DNA of 64,000 bases from Cellulomonas sp. SG140 (lineage in GTDB: Bacteria > Actinomycetota > Actinomycetes > Actinomycetales > Cellulomonadaceae). Where the stretch lies: NCBI RefSeq assembly GCF_025770785.1, contig NZ_JANZLA010000001.1, positions 682,001 through 746,000 of the forward strand, given 5' to 3'. Position 1 is the first letter of the stretch. Each line of letters starts with the position of its first letter. Below, in pieces: positions 1 to 8,590 of this stretch. A model generated the notes under the pieces. That model did not search any database, was not told where the DNA came from, and worked only from the letters and a program-made list of their open reading frames with translations. A program made the translations under genes and the position numbers.

Positions 1-1403
1 CGGGCGAACAGCACCGCCTCGCCCTCGCCGCGCACGTCGCGCAGCACGTCGAACACCGTCTGGTTGTACAGGTGCGTGTAGTAGTTGTGCATCCGGTCCG
101 GCTCGGAGCCGTCGAACCACGCGACGCCCTCGGTGGGGATGCGCTCGCCGAAGTCCGTCTTGAAGCAGTCGACGCCCTGGCCGAGCAGCGTGCGCAGCTC
201 GCCGGCGTACCAGTCCGCTGCCGCCGGGTTGGTGAAGTCGACCAGCGCCATGCCGGCCTGCCACAGGTCCCACTGCCACACCGAGCCGTCGGTGTTGCGC
301 AGCAGGTAGCCCTTGGCCTTGCCCTCCTCGAACAGGCGGGAGCGCTGGGCGATGTACGGGTTGATCCAGACGCAGATCCGCAGGCCCTTGGCCTTGAGGC
401 GGGTGAGCATGCCCTCCGGGTCCGGGAAGGTCGCGGGGTCCCAGACGAAGTCGGTCCAGTGGAACTCGCGCATCCAGAAGCAGTCGAAGTGGAACACCGA
501 CAGCGGCAGGTCCCGCTCGGCCATGCCGTCGATGAACGAGCTGACCGTCTTCTCGTCGTACTCGGTGGTGAACGACGTGGTCAGCCACAGGCCGAAGGAC
601 CACGCGGGCACGCGCGCCGGCCGGCCGGTCAGCGCCGTGTACCGGCGCAGCACGTCCTTGGGGGTCGGACCGTCGATCACCAGGTACTCCAGCACCTGGC
701 CCGGCACCGAGAACTGCGTGCGCTCCACCATCTCCGAGGCGACCTCGAAGGACACCTTCTCGGGGTGGTCGACCAGCACGCCGTAGCCCCGGGACGTCAG
801 GTAGAACGGCACGTTCTTGTACGCCTGCTCGGAGGACGTGCCGCCGTCGAGGTTCCAGATGTCGACGGTCTGGCCGTTCTTCACCACCGGCCCGAACCGC
901 TCGCCCAGGCCGTACACCAGCTCCCCCGGCGCGAGCGTCAGCTGCTCGTGCACGTACGTGTCGCCGTCGGGGCCGGTCGCCGCACCGACCGAGCGGGCGG
1001 CCGACGAGGTGAGCAGCCGGCCGCCGGACCGGAACTCCACCAGCCACCCGGGGCCGCGGCGCACGCGCACCGTCAGGTCTCCGGCGACCAGCTCGGCGAC
1101 CTCGTCGTCCACCCGCACCTGCGGGACGAAGCCCGGCTGACCGGCGATCGCGAAGCCGGGGCGCCGCTCGGCACCGCCGTCGAAGTGCGCGATGCGCACC
1201 CGCACCACGCCGGGGGCGGGCGCGGAGTACGTGACGGTGATCAGCGGGAGGTTGAGCGTGTCGCCGCGGGTGCGGATCCGCTTCGCCGTGCCGTACACGG
1301 TCAGCGTGCCGGCCTCCGGGTCGGCGACGACGTCCCGCACCTCGGCGGGGCGGATCAGGGTGAACCCGTCACGGTCCATCCAGTAGCCGTTGGTGAACTT
1401 CAT
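1..1403 (-). CDS. yicI: GH31 alpha-xylosidase (partial, C-terminus outside window)
   Basis: Family GH31 enzyme, most like E. coli YicI, which removes terminal alpha-linked xylose from xyloglucan-type oligosaccharides in the cytoplasm. The first 467 codons are in the window and the rest lies beyond position 1. The N-terminal beta domain carries YGLGERFGP at about residues 164-172. The nucleophile motif KTDFGE places Asp417 (codon 153-155) almost exactly where YicI has Asp416. The ATG start has an AAGGAA ribosome site about 8 nt upstream. It is the last visible gene of a sugar-uptake operon, 28 bp after the permease, which supports a role in degrading the imported xyloside. Family is certain; alpha-glucosidase specificity is less likely but possible. 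Confidence 0.9.
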   Translation of the reverse strand, partial: MKFTNGYWMDRDGFTLIRPAEVRDVVADPEAGTLTVYGTAKRIRTRGDTLNLPLITVTYSAPAPGVVRVRIAHFDGGAERRPGFAIAGQPGFVPQVRVDDEVAELVAGDLTVRVRRGPGWLVEFRSGGRLLTSSAARSVGAATGPDGDTYVHEQLTLAPGELVYGLGERFGPVVKNGQTVDIWNLDGGTSSEQAYKNVPFYLTSRGYGVLVDHPEKVSFEVASEMVERTQFSVPGQVLEYLVIDGPTPKDVLRRYTALTGRPARVPAWSFGLWLTTSFTTEYDEKTVSSFIDGMAERDLPLSVFHFDCFWMREFHWTDFVWDPATFPDPEGMLTRLKAKGLRICVWINPYIAQRSRLFEEGKAKGYLLRNTDGSVWQWDLWQAGMALVDFTNPAAADWYAGELRTLLGQGVDCFKTDFGERIPTEGVAWFDGSEPDRMHNYYTHLYNQTVFDVLRDVRGEGEAVLFA

Positions 1404-1431
1404 CGCAGGGGATTCCTTCGCGGGTCGGGTG

Positions 1432-2325
1432 CTACTTCACCGCGCCGGCGGTCACCCCACGGGTGAGCGTGCGCTGGAAGAACAGGAAGAACAGGAGGGT
1501 GGGGAGCAGGGACACCAGGGCGCCGGCGTTCAGGGTCGGCACGTCGAGCAGGCGGTCGCCCTGCAGCGAGCTGAGCGCGATCGGGACCGTCTGCGACGCC
1601 GGCGTGGTGAGCATCACCAGCGGGATGAAGAACTCGTTCCACGTCCAGATGAAGAAGAAGATCATCAGCACCGCCAGCGTCGGCCGGACGATGGGGAACA
1701 CCACCCGCCACAGCACGCGCCAGCTGTTCGCCCCGTCGAGCGCGGCGGCCTCCAGCAAGGCCTTGGGAAATGTCCCGAGAACGCTGGCGAGTAGGTACGT
1801 GCCGAATGCCGACTGGATCACCGTGAAGATGATGACGATCGACCAGCCGCTGTTGTTCAGGCCCACCTTCTGGGCCATCGTGTACAGCGGGTACAGCAGC
1901 ACCTCCTGCGGCAGCATGTTGGCCAGCAGGAACACCGCCACCAGCCACGCCCGGCCGCGCACCCGGCCGACGCCGATCGCGTAGGCGGTCAGCAGCGAGA
2001 GGCCGGTGCCGAGCACCGACACCGCGGCGGACGTCCAGATCGAGTTCCACAGCTTCACCGGGAAGTCGACGGTGGTCCAGAACTTCGTCAGGCCCGTGAA
2101 GTACAGGTTGGTCGGCAGGCTGAGCGGACCGTGCGTCGAGTAGTCGGCCGGCGACTTGAACGCGTTGATCAGCATCAGCACGAACGGCGCCAGCATCAGC
2201 ACCGCGATGACGACGCAGCCGACCAGCACCACCCAGCGCAGCGCGCCGCGGTGGTGGCGGTCGCCGGTGCGGGTGCCCTTGACGGGTGCGGCGACCTGGG
2301 TCGGCGCCTGCGCGAGCGTGGTCAT
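1432..2325 (-). CDS. ABC sugar transporter permease, MalG type
   Basis: Inner-membrane permease of a carbohydrate ABC importer (CUT1 family), 297 residues with about six membrane segments. The EAA loop reads EAAALDGANSWRVLWRVVFP, the contact site for the ATPase. The start MTTLAQAPTQ was chosen because its ATG overlaps the stop of the upstream permease by four bases (ATGA), which indicates translational coupling. No ATPase gene is visible in the window, so the transporter probably uses a shared MsiK-like ATPase encoded elsewhere, as is common in actinobacteria; that is inference. Confidence 0.93.
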   Translation of the reverse strand: MTTLAQAPTQVAAPVKGTRTGDRHHRGALRWVVLVGCVVIAVLMLAPFVLMLINAFKSPADYSTHGPLSLPTNLYFTGLTKFWTTVDFPVKLWNSIWTSAAVSVLGTGLSLLTAYAIGVGRVRGRAWLVAVFLLANMLPQEVLLYPLYTMAQKVGLNNSGWSIVIIFTVIQSAFGTYLLASVLGTFPKALLEAAALDGANSWRVLWRVVFPIVRPTLAVLMIFFFIWTWNEFFIPLVMLTTPASQTVPIALSSLQGDRLLDVPTLNAGALVSLLPTLLFFLFFQRTLTRGVTAGAVK

Positions 2326-3260
2326 CGGACACCCTCCTCGTCCTTGCGGGCGGAGCGGTTCTGCAGCAGCTGGATGACGGCGGCGACCACGACGATCACC
2401 AGCGTCAGGACGGTGGCGACGGCGGCGCCGTAGCCCACCTTCGACTTGTCGAAGAAGTTGAGGAACGAGTAGTACGACGGCACCAGCGTCGACAGCTCGG
2501 GGCCGCCTCGGGTCAGCACGTAGATCGGTGCGAACACCTTCAGCGCCGCGATGGTGCAGGTCAGCGTGATGACGAAGGTCTCGGGCTTGATCTGCGGGAT
2601 GGTGATCGCGCGGAACCGGCGGAACCAGCCGGCGCCGTCCAGCTCGGCGGCCTCGTACAGCTCGGGGTCCACCCGCTGCAGGGCCGACATGAAGATCACG
2701 GTCGGGTAGCCGATCTGGATCCAGACCAGCACCAGCATCACCGCGGGCAGCGCGGTCGACGGGCTGCCCAACCAGTTCGGCGGGTTGCTCACGCCCAGGG
2801 AGCGGAGAAGCGCGTTCAGCGACCCGGTCTCGGCGTTGAAGATCCAGTTCCAGACGATGCCCGCGACGGCCACCGGCATGATCTGCGGCAGGTAGTAGGT
2901 GGCCCGCAGGAAGCTGGCCGTCCGGTTGCCGACGTTCTTGCCGATGTAGTCGAACAGCACGGCCGCCAGCACCAGGCCGATCAGCGTGGGGACGACCACC
3001 ATCGCGACGATCATCCAGACGGAGTTGCGGAACGAGCTCCAGAACGCGGCGTCGTGCAGCAGGTCGGTGTAGTTGCCCAGCCCGTACCAGTGCATGGGCG
3101 ACAGGCCGCCCTTCCACCGGTGCAGGCTGTAGAACAGGTTGAGGCCGAACGGCACGATGATCACGGCCGTCAGCGCGATGACACCGGGCAGCAGGTAGAG
3201 CCAGTAGACCGCCTGGCGCCGGCGTGCGGCGCGGTGGACGCGGGGCGTCTGTACCGACAT
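2322..3260 (-). CDS. ABC sugar transporter permease, MalF type
   Basis: Partner permease of the CUT1 importer, 312 residues, with a basic N-terminus (HRAARRRQ) followed by a membrane helix and about six helices in total. The EAA loop is EAAELDGAGWFRRFRAITIP near residue 210. It forms the heterodimeric channel with the MalG-type protein encoded immediately downstream, whose start codon overlaps this stop. It lies 92 bp after the binding-protein gene. Start ATG has GGAGAT upstream. Confidence 0.93.
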   Translation of the reverse strand: MSVQTPRVHRAARRRQAVYWLYLLPGVIALTAVIIVPFGLNLFYSLHRWKGGLSPMHWYGLGNYTDLLHDAAFWSSFRNSVWMIVAMVVVPTLIGLVLAAVLFDYIGKNVGNRTASFLRATYYLPQIMPVAVAGIVWNWIFNAETGSLNALLRSLGVSNPPNWLGSPSTALPAVMLVLVWIQIGYPTVIFMSALQRVDPELYEAAELDGAGWFRRFRAITIPQIKPETFVITLTCTIAALKVFAPIYVLTRGGPELSTLVPSYYSFLNFFDKSKVGYGAAVATVLTLVIVVVAAVIQLLQNRSARKDEEGVR

Positions 3261-3352
3261 GAGGGATCTCCTGGTCCGGGTCGTCGGGGGTGTCAGCGCA
3301 GGTGGGCTCCTCGTCGGGCCCCGGGTTCCGTCCGGGGCCCGACGAGGTCACC

Positions 3353-4684
3353 TCACTTGCCCGTCAGGTCCTTACGACCGGAGTCGTAGAACGTGCCGAG
3401 GTCCTTCAGCGCGTCGGCCGGGGCCTTCGAGCCGTTGACCACCGTCTGGCCGAAGCTGACGAGCTGGTCGTAGAAGCCGGCGACCGGCCAGTCGGGGTAG
3501 AACGCGAGACCGTCGTTCTTCACCACGGAGTCGAAGTTGTCCTGCAGGGTCTTGGTGTTCGGGTCCGTGATCACGGACGAGTCACCGGCGACCGGCAGAC
3601 CACCGAGCTTGGCCATCGTGTCCTGCGACGTCTTGCCCAGCGTGGCGTCGATGAACTTGGCGGCGAGCGCGGCGTTCTTCGAGTTCTTCGGGATCACCAG
3701 CAGGTTGCCCGACGAGCCCGGGTTCAGCTTGTTGCCCGGGAAGGTGAACTGGCCGAGCTTGAAGGAGGTGACCTCCTTGTTGAGGCGGCCGAACCACCAC
3801 GAGCCGGAGACCATGATCGGGTACTTGCCGGCGATGAACGCCGTGCCCATGTCCTCGGCCTTCAGACCGGACGAGTCCTTGGAGATGTAGCCCTTGGACA
3901 CCCAGTCGGCGAGGGTGTTGGTGCCGTCCAGCAGCGGGCCGGACGTGAAGTCCACGTTGCCCTTGAACAGCTGGAAGTTGTCGACGAAGGAACGGTCGGC
4001 CTTGTTCAGCACCAGCTCGTACCACAGCTGACCGAGGGGGTACTCGGCGCCGGCCTCGGCCAGCGGGGTCACGCCGTTCTGCTTGAACGTCGCCAGGGCC
4101 TTCTCGAAGTCGGCGAAGTTCGTCGGCACGGAGATCCCGTACTTGTCGAACATGTCCTTGTTGTAGAAGACGGTGACGTACTCGCCGTAGCTGGGGACGC
4201 CGTACCACTTGCCCGACCCCATCAGGCCGTTGTCGTCGTACTTGGCGGTGGTCTGCACGGACGACGACAGCTTGGTGTCCCAGCCGTACTTCTTGGCGTC
4301 GGCGCTCAGGTCGGTGAGCAGGCCCTGCGAGGCGAGCTGACCCGCGGTCGCGTTGCCCTTGTTGTACTCCATGACGTCGGGCACGTCGTTGCCCGCCAGC
4401 ACGATCTTGGCGTTCTTCTGCAGCTGCTCGAACGTCTGCTTCTCGACCTTGACGGTGACGCCCGGGTTGGCCGCCTCGAACTCCTTGATGGCGGCGTTCC
4501 AGCCCTGCGTCATCGCCGAGTCGTCACCCTCGTAGTGCCAGAACGTGAGGGTGGTGGGGTTGGCGGTGCCGCCGGCGGCAGCGCCGGAGCTCGAGGACGA
4601 GCTGCCCCCGGACGAGCAGGCGGCCAGCGAGAGGGCCGCGAGGGCGGTCGCGGCGACCACCTTCAGGCGGGTCGAACGGGTCAT
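3353..4684 (-). CDS. Extracellular sugar-binding lipoprotein of ABC importer
   Basis: Solute-binding protein, 443 residues, that captures the sugar outside the membrane and delivers it to the two permeases downstream. The N-terminus has a lipoprotein signal with lipobox LAAC (Cys about residue 23), followed by a Ser/Gly-rich linker of about 20 residues. The mature part has the family-1 pattern, including LTFWHYEGDD near its start. The ribosome site GGAAGGAAA sits before the ATG. It is 63 bp downstream of the LacI-type regulator on the same strand with no terminator-like hairpin between them. The xyloside ligand is inferred from the GH31 gene in the operon. Confidence 0.93.
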   Translation of the reverse strand: MTRSTRLKVVAATALAALSLAACSSGGSSSSSSGAAAGGTANPTTLTFWHYEGDDSAMTQGWNAAIKEFEAANPGVTVKVEKQTFEQLQKNAKIVLAGNDVPDVMEYNKGNATAGQLASQGLLTDLSADAKKYGWDTKLSSSVQTTAKYDDNGLMGSGKWYGVPSYGEYVTVFYNKDMFDKYGISVPTNFADFEKALATFKQNGVTPLAEAGAEYPLGQLWYELVLNKADRSFVDNFQLFKGNVDFTSGPLLDGTNTLADWVSKGYISKDSSGLKAEDMGTAFIAGKYPIMVSGSWWFGRLNKEVTSFKLGQFTFPGNKLNPGSSGNLLVIPKNSKNAALAAKFIDATLGKTSQDTMAKLGGLPVAGDSSVITDPNTKTLQDNFDSVVKNDGLAFYPDWPVAGFYDQLVSFGQTVVNGSKAPADALKDLGTFYDSGRKDLTGK

Positions 4685-4747
4685 GACTTTCCTTCCGTCG
4701 TGCGGCTCGGCATCGAGCAGCGGGTGGGATGGAGCGGGTGCGGCTCG

Positions 4748-5773
4748 TCAGGGGGTGGTGAGCCGGGTGACCGGACCGGACGTCTCCCGGACCTGCAAGG
4801 TGCAGGGCAGGTTGACGCCGGCCGGGGCTGGGCGGCCGTCGAGGACCTCGAGCAGGCCGTGCACCGCACGTCGGCCCTGGTCGGGGCCCGGTGCGGCGAG
4901 ATAGGTGAGCGGGTGGTCGTACATGTCGCTGATCTCGCCGGAGATCGCGATGCCCACCACGGACACGTCCCGCGGGACGGAGCGGCCCGCCTCGCGCAGG
5001 GCGGAGGCGACGCCGAACAGCGCGAGCTCGTTCATCACGATCACGGCGGTCAGCTCGGGGTGCTCGGCGAGCAGCGCTGTGGTGGCACGACGACCGGCAC
5101 CCGGGTTGACGTCGCACGGCGTGCTGACCGGGGTCAGCCCGCGCTGCGCCATCGACTCCTCGTAGGCGTGCAGCGCGCGGACCGACGGGCCGTAGCCGGC
5201 GTCGAGGTCGGCCTGCGAGCGGTTGACGAAGGCGATGTGGGTGTGGCCCTGACCCACCAGGTGGTCCACCGCCACCTCGAGGCTCTCCTCGAAGTCGATG
5301 TCCACCCAGACCCGGTCGGCCGGGTCGGCGGAGCGGCCGATCAGCGCGCACGCGAGGCCCTGGCTCTCGACGGCCTCGATACGGGGGTCGTCCAGCGCGA
5401 CCTCCATCAGCAGCACGCCGTCGGCGGTGCGACCCGCCGCGAGCTCCCGCAGCACCTCGGGCTCGCTGCTGCTGACCGGCCACAGCACCAGCTCGTAGTC
5501 CGCCTCGCGGGCCGCCTCGACGGCGCCCTGGACGATCTCGTTCAGGGTCGCGCCGAGCGAGACGCCGTAGACGGGGTAGGCGAGGGCGAGCACGTGGGTG
5601 CGACGCGAGGCGAGCGCGCGGGCGACCGGGCTACGACGGAAGTCGAGCTGGGCCATCGCCTGCTCGACGCGGGCGCGGGTGGCCGGTGAGACCGGCCGCT
5701 TCCCCGTGAGGGTGTACGACACGGTGCTCAGCGAGACATGGGCCAGATCGGCCACGTCCTGCATCGTCGCCAT
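4748..5773 (-). CDS. LacI-family transcriptional regulator
   Basis: Sugar-responsive repressor of 341 residues: helix-turn-helix at residues 4-25 (QDVADLAHVSLSTVSYTLTG), hinge helix to about residue 60 (VARALASRR), then a periplasmic-binding-protein-like effector domain. Start chosen at the ATG giving MATMQDVA, with GAAGGGG 7 nt upstream. An upstream in-frame TTG would add 15 residues but would place the start inside the operator region. It is the first gene of the sugar operon and probably controls itself and the transporter genes, because two perfect 10-bp palindromes lie between its promoter and start codon. The inducer is unknown; a xylose-containing sugar is the best guess from context. 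Confidence 0.92.
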   Translation of the reverse strand: MATMQDVADLAHVSLSTVSYTLTGKRPVSPATRARVEQAMAQLDFRRSPVARALASRRTHVLALAYPVYGVSLGATLNEIVQGAVEAAREADYELVLWPVSSSEPEVLRELAAGRTADGVLLMEVALDDPRIEAVESQGLACALIGRSADPADRVWVDIDFEESLEVAVDHLVGQGHTHIAFVNRSQADLDAGYGPSVRALHAYEESMAQRGLTPVSTPCDVNPGAGRRATTALLAEHPELTAVIVMNELALFGVASALREAGRSVPRDVSVVGIAISGEISDMYDHPLTYLAAPGPDQGRRAVHGLLEVLDGRPAPAGVNLPCTLQVRETSGPVTRLTTP

Positions 5774-5790
5774 GGCGAACCCCTTCGTTC

Positions 5791-5813
5791 GAAGCGCTTC
5801 CGCGAAGCGCTTC
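5791..5813 (-). promoter_or_regulatory. Twin LacI-type operators
   Basis: Two copies of the perfect palindrome GAAGCGCTTC occur at 5791-5800 and 5804-5813, 13 bp centre to centre. They lie between the predicted transcription start (about 5811) and the regulator start codon, a position suited to autorepression. The central CG and overall form are typical of LacI/GalR sites. Confidence 0.75.
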
Positions 5814-5817
5814 GACA

Positions 5818-5846
5818 AGAATGCGCGGCGAAGGAGATAACGTCAA
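5818..5846 (-). promoter_or_regulatory. Sigma-70-type promoter of the sugar operon
   Basis: Reading the minus strand, TTGACG (5841-5846) is followed after 17 bp by CATTCT (5818-5823). The -35 matches the consensus at five of six positions; the -10 is weaker. Predicted start is near 5811, inside the first operator palindrome. Confidence 0.55.
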
Positions 5847-6029
5847 GCGCGCGAACAAACCCGTGACCTGATCGAGACCGTCGGTGACTGGACGGCCGTC
5901 CAGAGGGACGCTCAGGGCGCCGGGTGACCCGTCACCGGGCGACCCGGGCGCATCGGGTGCGACGTCGGCGGGGCCCGCGCGCGCGGGCGGCCGGAGCCAC
6001 GGCGCGAGCACGCGCCGGCGCGCTGCGGC

Positions 6030-7784
6030 TCAGACCGGCAGCAGGAACCCGTCGGCGACCAGGCCGCGCACGGTGGGCAGCACCTCTCGGGCGACGTCGT
6101 CCACCGACCGCTCCAGCAGGGCGCCGAGCGCCCCGACGATCGTGCCGACGCTCAGCTCGCCGTCGCACGCCCCCACGAGCCCCGCCACGGCCGTGCCCAC
6201 CTGCACGGCACGACCGAATCCGCCGCCCTGCCGCAGCAGCACCACGCGCGGGTCGGACTCCCCCGGCACCAGGTGCCGCTCCTCGGTGACGTCGCCTGCG
6301 ACGACGAGGTGCTCGCCGGCCAGCGCGTCGTCGGCACGCGCGCCCAGCCAGTCGTGGGCCGCGAGCCCCGCGGCGATCGCCGGGCCGACGGGGCCGGGCA
6401 GGGGGTTGGTCAGCTCCTCGAGGCGTCGGAGCCGCGGCCGGTGCTCGTCGACCACCGACGGCCGACGCAGGGTCACGATGCCGAAGCCGATCGCGGTGAC
6501 GTCGCGGGACGCCAGGTCGTCCAGCCAGGCGCCGTACAGCGACCGCCACGCGGTCCGGTCGGTCGCCGACGTGGTGCCGGCGTCGCGGATCCAGGTCTCG
6601 GCGTACTGGGCCGGGTCGAGCAGCTCGCGCTGCACCACCCACGCGTCCAGCCCCGAGGCGTCCACCCAGGCGCCGATCCGCTCGGTCCAGTCGGCCTGCC
6701 CGTGCACCTCCCAGTTGGCCAGCAGCTGCGCGACGCCGCCCGGTGCCAGCACGCCACCGACCCCGGTGACCAGCTCCTCGACCAGCGAGTCGCCGGCGCG
6801 ACCGCCGTCGCGGTACTCGTACACCGGCACACCCGGCGTGCGCGGGGTGATGACGAACGGCGGGTTGCTCACCACCAGGTCGAACACCTCGCCGGCGACC
6901 GGCTCGAGCAGCGAGCCGCGGCGCAGGTCCACGCGGGAGTCGTCGAAACCGGCCAGCGCGAGGTTGAACGCCGCGAACGCCAGCGCCCGGTCGGACACGT
7001 CCGTGGCGGTGACGTGCCGCGCGTGCCGCGAGGCGTGCAGCGCCTGCACACCGCAGCCCGTGCCGAGGTCCAGCACCCGGTCGACCCGCGTGGGGACCGT
7101 GGCGGCGGCGAGCGTCACCGACGCGCCGCCGATGCCCAGCACGTGGTCGGTGCCCAGGGGGCCGCCGGTCGCCAGCTCGCCGAGGTCGGAGGCGACCCAC
7201 CACGTCGTCTCGTCGGCACCGTCGACCGCCGTCCACGGGCGCAGGTCGACGAGGGGCCGGAGCCGGTCAACTGTCGCCTGGCCCGGTGCGCCCGCACCAG
7301 GCGTCTCCGCGCCCGCCGTCACCTCGCCCGGTACGCGCTCACCAGGCGTCGCCTCGCTCGCTGTCCCATCGCCCGGTGAGCCCTCGCCCGATGAGCCCCC
7401 GCGCGCTGTCCCGTCGTGGCCGGCACGCGCACCTTCGGCGCTCTCCACCTCGTCCGCGCGGGCGACGAGCCCGAGCGCCAGCGCACCCGCCGCGCCGGCC
7501 GTCGGCAGCGCACGGTCGAGATCCGCCCTCGTCACGGCCTCGCCGAGGAGGAAGGCCCGCACCAGCGTCGCGACGGGTGGGGCGTCCGGGCCGGCCGTCG
7601 CCCGCAGTGCTGGGGTCGGCTCACCGCGCTGCAGAGCCGCCGAGGCGACCGGGCCGAGCAGCGCCTCGACGGCGTCGACGGTGAAGGCGGCGAGGTCCGC
7701 CCGGAGGGCCGCGACGGCGGTCTCGTCGACCACGGGGACGCGACGCGGCGTGCGGTCGTCGGACGTCGCGGCAGACGTCGTCAC
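6030..7784 (-). CDS. Methyltransferase with DUF7059 N-terminal domain
   Basis: SAM-dependent methyltransferase of 584 residues. The N-terminal ~110 residues match the helical region found before such enzymes (DUF7059). A Gly/Pro/Thr-rich linker with repeats follows at about residues 125-170. The catalytic part has the SAM loop LDLGTGCGVQALHASRHA and the motif VVSNPPFVI. NPPF is typical of HemK/RsmC-like enzymes that methylate amide or exocyclic amino groups. The substrate is not identifiable. GTG start with GGAGGAG upstream, overlapping the preceding stop by four bases (GTGA). Third gene of the hppA operon. Confidence 0.8.
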   Translation of the reverse strand: MTTSAATSDDRTPRRVPVVDETAVAALRADLAAFTVDAVEALLGPVASAALQRGEPTPALRATAGPDAPPVATLVRAFLLGEAVTRADLDRALPTAGAAGALALGLVARADEVESAEGARAGHDGTARGGSSGEGSPGDGTASEATPGERVPGEVTAGAETPGAGAPGQATVDRLRPLVDLRPWTAVDGADETTWWVASDLGELATGGPLGTDHVLGIGGASVTLAAATVPTRVDRVLDLGTGCGVQALHASRHARHVTATDVSDRALAFAAFNLALAGFDDSRVDLRRGSLLEPVAGEVFDLVVSNPPFVITPRTPGVPVYEYRDGGRAGDSLVEELVTGVGGVLAPGGVAQLLANWEVHGQADWTERIGAWVDASGLDAWVVQRELLDPAQYAETWIRDAGTTSATDRTAWRSLYGAWLDDLASRDVTAIGFGIVTLRRPSVVDEHRPRLRRLEELTNPLPGPVGPAIAAGLAAHDWLGARADDALAGEHLVVAGDVTEERHLVPGESDPRVVLLRQGGGFGRAVQVGTAVAGLVGACDGELSVGTIVGALGALLERSVDDVAREVLPTVRGLVADGFLLPV

Positions 7785-8590
7785 CGCTCCTCCCCGACCA
7801 CGAGGTCGACGACCACGGGCAGGTGGTCGCTGGCCACGCGGGCCGCCGGGACGTCGAGCACACGGGCGGCTGTCACGCGCAGACGGTAGCCGACCGGCGC
7901 GGCGTCGACGCCCTGGGCCGGAGCGGACGGCGGGGACGTCGGGCCGACCAGCACGGCGTCGATCCGCTGGGCCGGAGCCGAGGCCGGGAACGTCGGGCCG
8001 GCCTGTGCAGCCGCATCCGTCAGCTCCTCGTCGAGCAGCGTCCGCCACGACGGCTGGTCCGGCAGCTCGTTGAGGTCGCCTAGCACCACCAGCGGGTCGG
8101 TGCGCGGCAGCCGGTCCAGCACCAGGCGCAGGTGCCGCTCCCGCTCACCGGCGTCCAGGCCGAGATGGATCACGACCACCCGGACCGGCTCGCCGCCCGG
8201 CAGCACCCGGGCCGTGCTGGCACCGCGCCGGGTGCGCGGAAGCTCCCAGGGCAGCCGGTAGGCCGCCGCCTGGTCGGACGGCAGGTCCGCGCGCACCAGC
8301 AGGGCGGTGCTGCGGGAGGCGCCCCCGCCGACGACCACGCGGAGGCCCGCTCGGCCGGCGACGCGGCGCAGGCGCCAGCGACCGAGGGGGCCGAGCGGAC
8401 GTTCCTGGACGCCGACGACGTCCGGAGCCGTGTCCCGCAGCACGCCGACGACGGCGTCCACGCAGCGTCGGGTGGTCAGCCAGGGCGTGCCGAGGGCGTG
8501 CAGGTTCCACGTCATCACCCGCAGCGGCCGGTTCGCCTCGGCGGCCTCGGTCGCTCCCCCGGGCTCCGGCACGGCCGCGGGCTCCGTCAC
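7781..8590 (-). CDS. Endonuclease/exonuclease/phosphatase family protein
   Basis: EEP-fold hydrolase of 269 residues. Motifs in order: VMTWNLHALG (metal site), VVGVQER, VVVIHLGLD, LVVLGDLNELPD and ASDHLPVVVDL with the catalytic His. Between the last two motif blocks is a Pro/Ala repeat (FPASAPAQRIDAVLVGPTSP, then a second similar copy), a small internal duplication. GTG start overlaps the hppA stop by four bases, and its stop overlaps the methyltransferase start, so the three genes are coupled. No signal peptide. Substrate (nucleic acid, lipid or phosphoester) cannot be decided. Confidence 0.83.
   Translation of the reverse strand: MTEPAAVPEPGGATEAAEANRPLRVMTWNLHALGTPWLTTRRCVDAVVGVLRDTAPDVVGVQERPLGPLGRWRLRRVAGRAGLRVVVGGGASRSTALLVRADLPSDQAAAYRLPWELPRTRRGASTARVLPGGEPVRVVVIHLGLDAGERERHLRLVLDRLPRTDPLVVLGDLNELPDQPSWRTLLDEELTDAAAQAGPTFPASAPAQRIDAVLVGPTSPPSAPAQGVDAAPVGYRLRVTAARVLDVPAARVASDHLPVVVDLVVGEER

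Noticed and set aside
7262..7450. Frameshift or insertion in the methyltransferase gene
   Set aside because: The frame is continuous and the low-complexity stretch joins two intact domains, so it is a variable linker.
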